DNA of 46,791 bases, taken from a virus. The notes beneath the pieces are model-generated. The model did no database searches, was not told where the DNA came from, and saw only the letters and a list, made by a program, of their open reading frames with translations. The number at the start of each line of letters is the position of its first letter. Positions within the stretch are counted from its first letter, which is position 1. Shown here in pieces: positions 43,252 through 46,791 of the stretch. The DNA is taken from positions 1 through 46,791 of IMG/VR virus record IMGVR_UViG_3300017776_000029, one strand, 5' to 3'. A program made the translations under genes and the position numbers.

Positions 43252-43359
43252 CATAGGTGTAGAAACGCTACAAATCGGTTAGATGCCGAACCTATGGGCG
43301 AAGCCATAGCACTATCCAAAAAACGGATGTATAGCCATAGACCTTCCCGATGCGAAGGT
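43252..43359 (+). ncRNA. Candidate structured RNA or leader
   Basis: A three-way junction can form: P1 CATAGGT/ACCTATG (43252-43258 with 43290-43296), enclosing GTAG/CTAC (43259-43262 with 43268-43271) and TCGG/CCGA (43275-43278 with 43286-43289). The 3' side of P1 can instead pair as CTATGG/CCATAG (43292-43297 with 43304-43309), so the two folds exclude each other. A further hairpin ACCTTC/GAAGGT follows (43341-43359). No open frame runs through it. A switch-like leader of the 43459 gene or a viral small RNA are both possible; pairing was done by eye. Confidence 0.35.
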
Positions 43360-43458
43360 GATACGATAGGTGATTGACCGATAAAACAAGTATAGCGAAT
43401 AAGCCTAAGCCGAATAAATACGGGCGATAACGAACAAACCAAAAGGGGGTGTTTACGG

Positions 43459-43830
43459 ATGGCAAAAAACCAACCAAAGGCACAAACAAGCGTGGTTAAA
43501 GCGACACCAAAAACGCAACTTAACGCAATGGGGAAGCGCACAAAGCGTGGATTCAATGCGGAAGGTGTAGCGAATGGCTTGAATAAGGCTATTCGATGCG
43601 GTGAAGACTACTTAGAAGCATACTATATGGGCGAATACTACCGTTCATCAAATGCTTGCGACGGTGTAATTGCATTCATTAACGGTGCAATTCAATATGC
43701 CGAAGCGTATGTGGTCAAGGCTTCCGACGATGGCAACGACCTTGATGCAATGACTTCCAAGTCCATTGCTAAAGCGATAGGTTATGTCAAGATGTTAGAA
43801 GGCTTAACGCACACCAAGCAACAAGTTTGA
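43459..43830 (+). CDS. Unknown protein, first gene of the right accessory cassette
   Basis: 123 residues. Basic N-terminus (QPKAQTSVVKATPKTQ, GKRTKRGF) followed by a helical body rich in Ala and Tyr (GEDYLEAYYMGEYYRSSNAC, GAIQYAEAYVVKA). The ribosome site AAGGGGGTG stands before the ATG. Codon and word use (many CGA, GCG, CCGAA) differ visibly from the late block. I do not recognise it; a small DNA-binding host-takeover factor is a guess. Confidence 0.65.
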   Translation: MAKNQPKAQTSVVKATPKTQLNAMGKRTKRGFNAEGVANGLNKAIRCGEDYLEAYYMGEYYRSSNACDGVIAFINGAIQYAEAYVVKASDDGNDLDAMTSKSIAKAIGYVKMLEGLTHTKQQV

Positions 43831-43875
43831 ACCAAGAATGAATAAGACATGAATGGCGAACTAACCCCCATAAGA

Positions 43876-43890
43876 CGCACATTATGTGCG
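43876..43890. repeat. Palindrome CGCACAT-T-ATGTGCG
   Basis: A perfect 7+1+7 inverted repeat in the gap after the 43459 gene. The same arms recur at 44144-44170 with a 13-base centre. It overlaps the likely GTG start of the next gene, so it could act as an operator or as an RNA hairpin hiding the start. Confidence 0.6.
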
Positions 43891-44098
43891 AATCCCATGC
43901 TTAGACCTAAGCCGTTCTTTAACGGGGTGTGATTTTGACACCAACGATAGCAACGGGGGACTTAACGGGATTAACAAGGCGACCCATGCCATAATGAATA
44001 GATGGGCGAATATGGATAACGACACAATCCACGCATCACATAGCGATAGATGTGACCCTTTGGCCGAATGGGTGACAATCGGCCACCCTAACGGATAG
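43886..44098 (+). CDS. Probable small protein, GTG start
   Basis: 70 residues from GTG 43886, the only good start in a frame open from 43874. The sequence is polar and balanced (DFDTNDSNGGLNGINKATHA, then IMNRWANMDNDTI) and ends LAEWVTIGHPNG. An ATG at 43995 would give a short form (MNRWANMDND and onward). It lies between two + strand genes and has the same word usage. No family recognised. An overlapping - strand frame is less protein-like. Confidence 0.45.
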   Translation: MRIPCLDLSRSLTGCDFDTNDSNGGLNGINKATHAIMNRWANMDNDTIHASHSDRCDPLAEWVTIGHPNG

Positions 44099-44143
44099 GG
44101 GGATTGCATACGCTTCTAAAGGATTAAGTTGAATACCTAAAGG

Positions 44144-44170
44144 CGCACATGATAAACCCATGAATGTGCG
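44144..44170. repeat. Second CGCACAT/ATGTGCG inverted repeat
   Basis: Arms CGCACAT (44144-44150) and ATGTGCG (44164-44170) around 13 bases, identical to the arms at 43876-43890. An ATG at 44160 lies in the loop, but the next gene more likely starts at 44193. Confidence 0.6.
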
Positions 44171-44192
44171 TGTGTGCATCCCCCCCGTAATT

Positions 44193-44387
44193 ATGGAAGA
44201 ATACAATATAAACCAATTTTGTATAGGTTGCGAAACCATACATCATAATTCAATCGTAATGGTTGAAATCGAAATGCAATTAATAGACGGGTCAATACTT
44301 GACTTCAAATTATGCGAAAGGTGTTATGCCACTATGAAAGCACCACAAGAATGCGTGGCAATATTAGTTAAGGGGTATGAAGCATGA
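44193..44387 (+). CDS. Small zinc-knuckle protein
   Basis: 64 residues from ATG 44193 (an ATG at 44160 would add 11 residues, but it lies inside the inverted repeat). CIGC (about 9-12) and CERC (about 41-44) form a zinc ribbon, with a beta hairpin between (VMVEIEMQLIDGSILDFKL). The stop overlaps the next start (ATGA). Family unknown; it resembles the other tiny zinc proteins of this virus. Confidence 0.65.
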   Translation: MEEYNINQFCIGCETIHHNSIVMVEIEMQLIDGSILDFKLCERCYATMKAPQECVAILVKGYEA

Positions 44388-44575
44388 AGTCCCTATACAT
44401 GCGAAATAGAACCCTATACAACCAACTACAAAGGCAATGTGCCGAATACAACAAGAAGGCACTACAATGGTGTTTCAACCGCCCAAGCATGGGGTATGCT
44501 ATGATACACCCAACCGAAGATAAGGTAGTTATCTTCGATACAAACAATAACACAATCACCCTTAAGGAATTGTGA
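44384..44575 (+). CDS. Unknown 63-residue protein
   Basis: The start overlaps the upstream stop (ATGA). Basic helical first half (MRNRTLYNQLQRQCAEYNKK), then a beta hairpin (YAMIHPTEDKVVIFDTNNNT). The order helix plus hairpin is compact and well formed. No family recognised. Part of the same small operon. Confidence 0.6.
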   Translation: MKSLYMRNRTLYNQLQRQCAEYNKKALQWCFNRPSMGYAMIHPTEDKVVIFDTNNNTITLKEL

Positions 44576-44577
44576 AC

Positions 44578-44991
44578 ATGGTGGATTGGGTTGGGGGTCA
44601 TGCCCCCTTCCCGACCATACACATGTTAGGAAACATTGTAATTGAAGGCGAAGTAGTTGTAGCACTTTGTTTGATTGTTGGCTTGATGCTTGGATGGTAT
44701 CACGCACACATGAAGGCATTTGCTATGGCGGAACAAGATGGAACACCAAAGCGTAGGCACAAATACTTCAATATACCCGTTATATTGGATATGCCTGAAA
44801 CCCTGAAATATACGGGGCATTTAGGATTGCTTGAAGATGCAATAGCATCAATCAAGGGATTGTCTGAATTAGCCGACGACGATAAGGAAGACCATCAACT
44901 TCATCTAAGATTGATGAAAGACCATTATAGACATGCGGAAGATATACTTTTTGATATTGGATGCGGTCTCGGTGAAAGAAGTCACGAATAG
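44578..44991 (+). CDS. Membrane-anchored helical protein
   Basis: 137 residues from ATG 44578 (GTG 44572 also possible) after AAGGAAT. One membrane helix, about residues 21-41 (NIVIEGEVVVALCLIVGLML), then a basic loop (GTPKRRHKYF) and a helical acidic/His-rich domain (GLLEDAIASIKGLSELADDD, then LMKDHYRHAEDILFDIG). It is the last gene before a strong hairpin terminator. It may act at the host membrane; function unknown. Confidence 0.65.
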   Translation: MVDWVGGHAPFPTIHMLGNIVIEGEVVVALCLIVGLMLGWYHAHMKAFAMAEQDGTPKRRHKYFNIPVILDMPETLKYTGHLGLLEDAIASIKGLSELADDDKEDHQLHLRLMKDHYRHAEDILFDIGCGLGERSHE

Positions 44992-45030
44992 ATGAATACC
45001 CATAATCCGACATGATACGGGGTCGTAATG

Positions 45031-45070
45031 AAGTCATAGGGGGTTCGCCCCCTATGGCTTCCCTTTTTTT
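45031..45070 (+). terminator. Strong hairpin terminator with UUCG loop
   Basis: AAGTCATAGGGGG (45031-45043), TTCG, and CCCCCTATGGCTT (45048-45060) form a 13-pair stem with one G-U, followed by CCC and seven T (45064-45070). This looks like a bacterial intrinsic terminator and ends the + strand cassette. Confidence 0.9.
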
Positions 45071-45079
45071 ATTTGTATA

Positions 45080-45286
45080 ACACCAGATCTGCAGATGAGA
45101 TCTCCCCCGCAACCAAAAAAAATACTGCGTTCCTGCTGCTGCACCAGATGAGGTCTGTATATGTAAAAAACACAGCGCCAGCCTGCTGCTGACGAGATCT
45201 CCTACAAAATAGTAAAAAACATCTGCGAGGTCCTGGGACCTCCCCCTGACAGACAAAACTAAAAGATAGCGCAGGCTGCTGCTGAT
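45080..45286 (-). repeat. Degenerate repeats of about 50 bases with hairpin/T-run elements
   Basis: On the - strand, units share the order GGAGATCTC, then GCAGCAGG, then CGC and a run of six to eight T. CCTGCTGCTG on + recurs at 45132 and 45182 (50 bases apart), and GGCTGCTGCTG appears near 45274. A-runs are near 45112, 45164 and 45215. A perfect GAGGTCC-TG-GGACCTC palindrome lies in one unit (about 45227-45242). A related unit is at 45845-45902. No gene is seen in it. The elements may be repeated terminators behind the 45287 gene or small RNA units. Confidence 0.55.
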
Positions 45287-45622
45287 TCAATCTTCGTCAG
45301 GCCAGCAACTGCTGCATTCGCATCCAACATAGCACCAGGGTTCTTCAGACTTAGGCTGCAAAATAATCTTTGGTGGGCCTGCATCTTCAGCCCAGGGGTC
45401 AAATTCTTCTTCATCAGCAACAACAGGTTCTTCCTGGTGAAGCGTTTCCAGCATCCACAGGACGGATTCAACTTGGTCAGGTCTTAGCTGGCCATTGTTC
45501 TTGTTTACAGGAATCTGGGATTGGAACGCCTTATTGCAGGAAGGGCAGACCCATTTGTTGCCCAAGCAGGCCTCCATTACTATGCCACATTCGCAGGCAA
45601 TCTGTACAGAAATCTGCATCAT
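45287..45622 (-). CDS. Zinc-ribbon protein with acidic tail
   Basis: 111 residues. CECG near residue 10-13 and CPSC (about 26-29) form a ribbon, followed by an acidic linker (VVADEEEFDPWAEDAG) and a second cysteine group (CYVGCECSSC) near the end. Tandem ATGs at 45622 and 45619 overlap the previous stop. It forms an operon with the small zinc protein upstream. DNA- or RNA-polymerase-binding is conceivable; family unknown. Confidence 0.6.
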   Translation of the reverse strand: MMQISVQIACECGIVMEACLGNKWVCPSCNKAFQSQIPVNKNNGQLRPDQVESVLWMLETLHQEEPVVADEEEFDPWAEDAGPPKIILQPKSEEPWCYVGCECSSCWPDED

Positions 45623-45762
45623 TCATCACCACACATGCAGGGCATCAGAAATCCCTCGTTGTCTTTTATCGGCAGGCCTCGTGTTTTAAATCCACCACAA
45701 GTCAGGCATTGCTGCGCCATGACATTGCGGAAGATTGTTCCAGATATGGTTTCGTTCCCCAT
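45619..45762 (-). CDS. 47-residue zinc-ribbon protein
   Basis: ATG 45762 lies about 25 bases after the centre of a - strand TATA box, giving a leaderless message. CLTC (about 19-22) and CMC (about 42-44) are the metal site. A longer reading from 45909 would start far upstream of the promoter and run through a repeat, so it is unlikely. The stop overlaps the next start (ATGATGA). Confidence 0.6.
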   Translation of the reverse strand: MGNETISGTIFRNVMAQQCLTCGGFKTRGLPIKDNEGFLMPCMCGDE

Positions 45763-45782
45763 GTAACTGCTACTACTAACTA

Positions 45783-45790
45783 CTATATAA
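45783..45790 (-). promoter_or_regulatory. TATA box for the 45762 gene
   Basis: TTATATAG on the - strand, centred 25 bases before ATG 45762. The 12-base word AGGTCTCCACAG (+ orientation, 45800-45811) lies ten bases further upstream and recurs at 46622-46633. Confidence 0.65.
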
Positions 45791-45873
45791 GTCTTTAAGA
45801 GGTCTCCACAGATGGTTATATCGGGAGAATTTAGCCTGCAGGCCAACAGATCTCCCCAGCCAGCATAATAAAC

Positions 45874-45902
45874 AAAAAAAGCTGCGCCTGCTGCTGGCAG
45901 GC
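45874..45902 (-). terminator. Hairpin/T-run element
   Basis: GCCTGC (45902-45897 on -), a 5-base loop, then GCAGGC, followed after CGCAGC by seven T (45880-45874). It fits a second terminator behind the 46099 gene and also belongs to the repeat family at 45080-45286. Confidence 0.55.
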
Positions 45903-45913
45903 TTCCCAAACGG

Positions 45914-45950
45914 AAAAAGCTGATGCAGGGGCCTGAACCCCCGCACCAGC
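45914..45950 (-). terminator. Strong hairpin terminator downstream of the 46548-46099 gene
   Basis: On the - strand GCTGGTGCGGGGG, loop TTCAGG, and CCCCTGCATCAGC make 13 pairs with two G-U, followed at once by TTTTT. On the + strand the two G-U become A-C mismatches, so the - strand RNA is the functional one. About 150 bases after the gene stop. Confidence 0.75.
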
Positions 45951-46098
45951 GGCCACCTGACTAAACAGGGTAATGCCCCATGAAACCCCGAACAGATCTC
46001 ATAGGGCGGTTATGCGGTTGCTGTATCTGTGCCTTCCTCATCACACGCATATCGGTATCATAACCTGCAAACCTGAAGATTGCTGCTAAGCTGAAGAA
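45951..46098. other. Short gene-free stretch
   Basis: No convincing gene. This is the 3' untranslated part of the 46548-46099 gene, before its hairpin terminator. It contains another AGATCTC word near 45994. Nothing else recognised. Confidence 0.4.
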
Positions 46099-46548
46099 TC
46101 ACTTCTTAGCCTTTGCTGCTTTTTTCTTCGGTGCTGCTTTAGCTGCTTCCTTTGCTTTCTTTGCGTCTGCAAGGGCTGTTGCCGTCTGCTTTGCCATCAA
46201 GGTTGCTCCCATAAGGTTTGTTGCTGCCTTTACTGTCTTAGCTGGGTGTGCCTCTACATTGCATAGAATAAGGTTCGCTACTGCTTCGCTGCTTACCACA
46301 AGGTTGCTGAACTCCTCTTCCGAAATGTTCCCGTCTGTTAGCTGTTGCATGTTATACATCTCAACTAATCTGCGTTGCTTGTTCACGGTATCGCAAATCT
46401 GCTTTTGCTGTGCGTCTCCAAATTTATTTGTCATCTTTTCCACCTCCTTCCCCTCTTGTCGTGGACTTTTTCGACCTGATTGGTCGGGCGTATTGCTGTC
46501 GCAATCTGATGGTATCGGGGCATCGCTACCTGTCATTATTTCCGCCAT
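46099..46548 (-). CDS. Lys/Ala-rich protein with two likely starts
   Basis: 149 residues from ATG 46548, which lies exactly 25 bases after a TATA centre (leaderless). An internal ATG at 46434 (111 residues) has a strong GGAGGTG site six bases upstream, so a short form is likely too. The body is helical (NMQQLTDGNISEEEFSNLVV, AVANLILCNVEAHPAKTVKA). The C-terminus is a histone-like Lys/Ala tail (AKKAKEAAKAAPKKKAAKAK), suggesting DNA binding. The extra N-terminal 38 residues are polar and Pro/Ser/Asp-rich. Family unknown. Confidence 0.7.
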   Translation of the reverse strand: MAEIMTGSDAPIPSDCDSNTPDQSGRKSPRQEGKEVEKMTNKFGDAQQKQICDTVNKQRRLVEMYNMQQLTDGNISEEEFSNLVVSSEAVANLILCNVEAHPAKTVKAATNLMGATLMAKQTATALADAKKAKEAAKAAPKKKAAKAKK

Positions 46549-46569
46549 GAATCAGTTATTGCATCCAAG

Positions 46570-46577
46570 TATATAAG
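46570..46577 (-). promoter_or_regulatory. TATA box for the 46548 gene
   Basis: CTTATATA on the - strand, about 25 bases before ATG 46548. Spacing fits a leaderless start. Confidence 0.7.
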
Positions 46578-46791
46578 TGTTTAGCAGATGAGCACAGGGG
46601 GTATAATCACGATTTTTAGGCAGGTCTCCACAGCATGTTGGCTCAGGAAAAAGTAATCTGGTATGTCAGGTAAGTTTCCTGGCAGTACCTCACAGTTAAA
46701 AAAGATAATCCCTGCAATAAAGTTTATATCAGACCTCCTACTAAAAATATAATATATCAGTTCCTGTTCCTACAATCTCATAGAGGCTCAA
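46578..46791. other. Right end, no clear gene
   Basis: 214 bases without a credible gene. It holds the word AGGTCTCCACAG (46622-46633), T-runs on the - strand near 46651 and 46697, and TATA-like words near 46716-46724. A 16-codon - strand frame runs in from the right edge and ends at 46741-46743; it could be the tail of another gene, but too little is visible. Confidence 0.4.

Noticed and set aside
43252-43296. Hammerhead ribozyme or tRNA
   Set aside because: The three-way junction lacks the CUGAUGA and GAAA core, and there is no fourth arm or T-loop sequence.
45919-45950. T-arm of a tRNA on the - strand
   Set aside because: GGTTCAGGC resembles a T-loop, but the surrounding bases form one long hairpin followed by T-run, and no other arms fit.
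46741-46791. Partial - strand gene at the right edge
   Set aside because: Only 16 codons are visible before a stop; too little to support a gene.

Overview
The window looks like most of the genome, or a large contig, of a tailed double-stranded DNA virus of an archaeon. The closest described type I can name is the magroviruses of marine group II Euryarchaeota, but the host assignment is inference. Three lines of evidence support an archaeal host. First, the replication genes are of archaeal type: family B DNA polymerase, PCNA-like clamp, small-subunit primase, Cas4/RecB-like nuclease, XPF/ERCC4-type nuclease and a RecA/RadA-core ATPase. Second, archaeal TATA boxes sit about 25 bases before start codons on both strands, giving leaderless or nearly leaderless messages. 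Third, other genes have GGAG(G)TGAT-like Shine-Dalgarno sites matching the archaeal 16S 3' end. The virion genes (HK97-type capsid, portal, protease, terminase, tail tube, tape measure) show a siphovirus-like particle. No integrase, CRISPR, rRNA or tRNA was found.

Layout. Positions 1-13050 (+) are the replication and host-takeover region: the end of an unknown gene, a putative single-strand-binding protein, a RecA-like ATPase, a cpn10-like protein with a group I (GroEL-type) chaperonin, the clamp, an ABC-ATPase/GNAT fusion, PolB, Cas4-like nuclease, primase and ERCC4 nuclease. Several operons here share a promoter of the form TTATATACCCCTA. Positions 13100-39610 (-) form one compact late block. 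In transcription order it holds two tiny proteins, portal, a membrane protein, a protease/scaffold fusion, decoration protein, capsid protein, connectors, a fibre-like protein, head-tail adaptor, tail terminator, tail tube, the frameshifted tail chaperone pair, tape measure, a 2537-residue tail hub protein and a GNAT enzyme. Positions 39610-39787 are a divergent promoter region. Positions 39788-42989 (+) hold a metallophosphoesterase, two zinc-ribbon proteins and the large terminase.

From about 42990 to the right end the content changes to accessory DNA. First come T-run terminators, a gene-poor stretch with two TATA boxes and a foldable RNA candidate, and a cassette of five small + strand genes closed by a strong UUCG hairpin terminator (45031-45070). 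Then comes a repeat-rich segment with small - strand zinc-ribbon genes and hairpin/T-run elements, and finally a Lys/Ala-rich - strand protein with a leaderless promoter.

Functionally, the left module copies DNA, the central block builds head and tail, and the terminase module packages DNA. The most striking items are the GroES-like/GroEL pair in an archaeal-type virus, a textbook -1 frameshift site (CCCTTTG) in the tail chaperone gene, the ABC-GNAT fusion, the shared early promoter motif, and the undescribed repeats and structured elements in the right-hand 3.8 kb.
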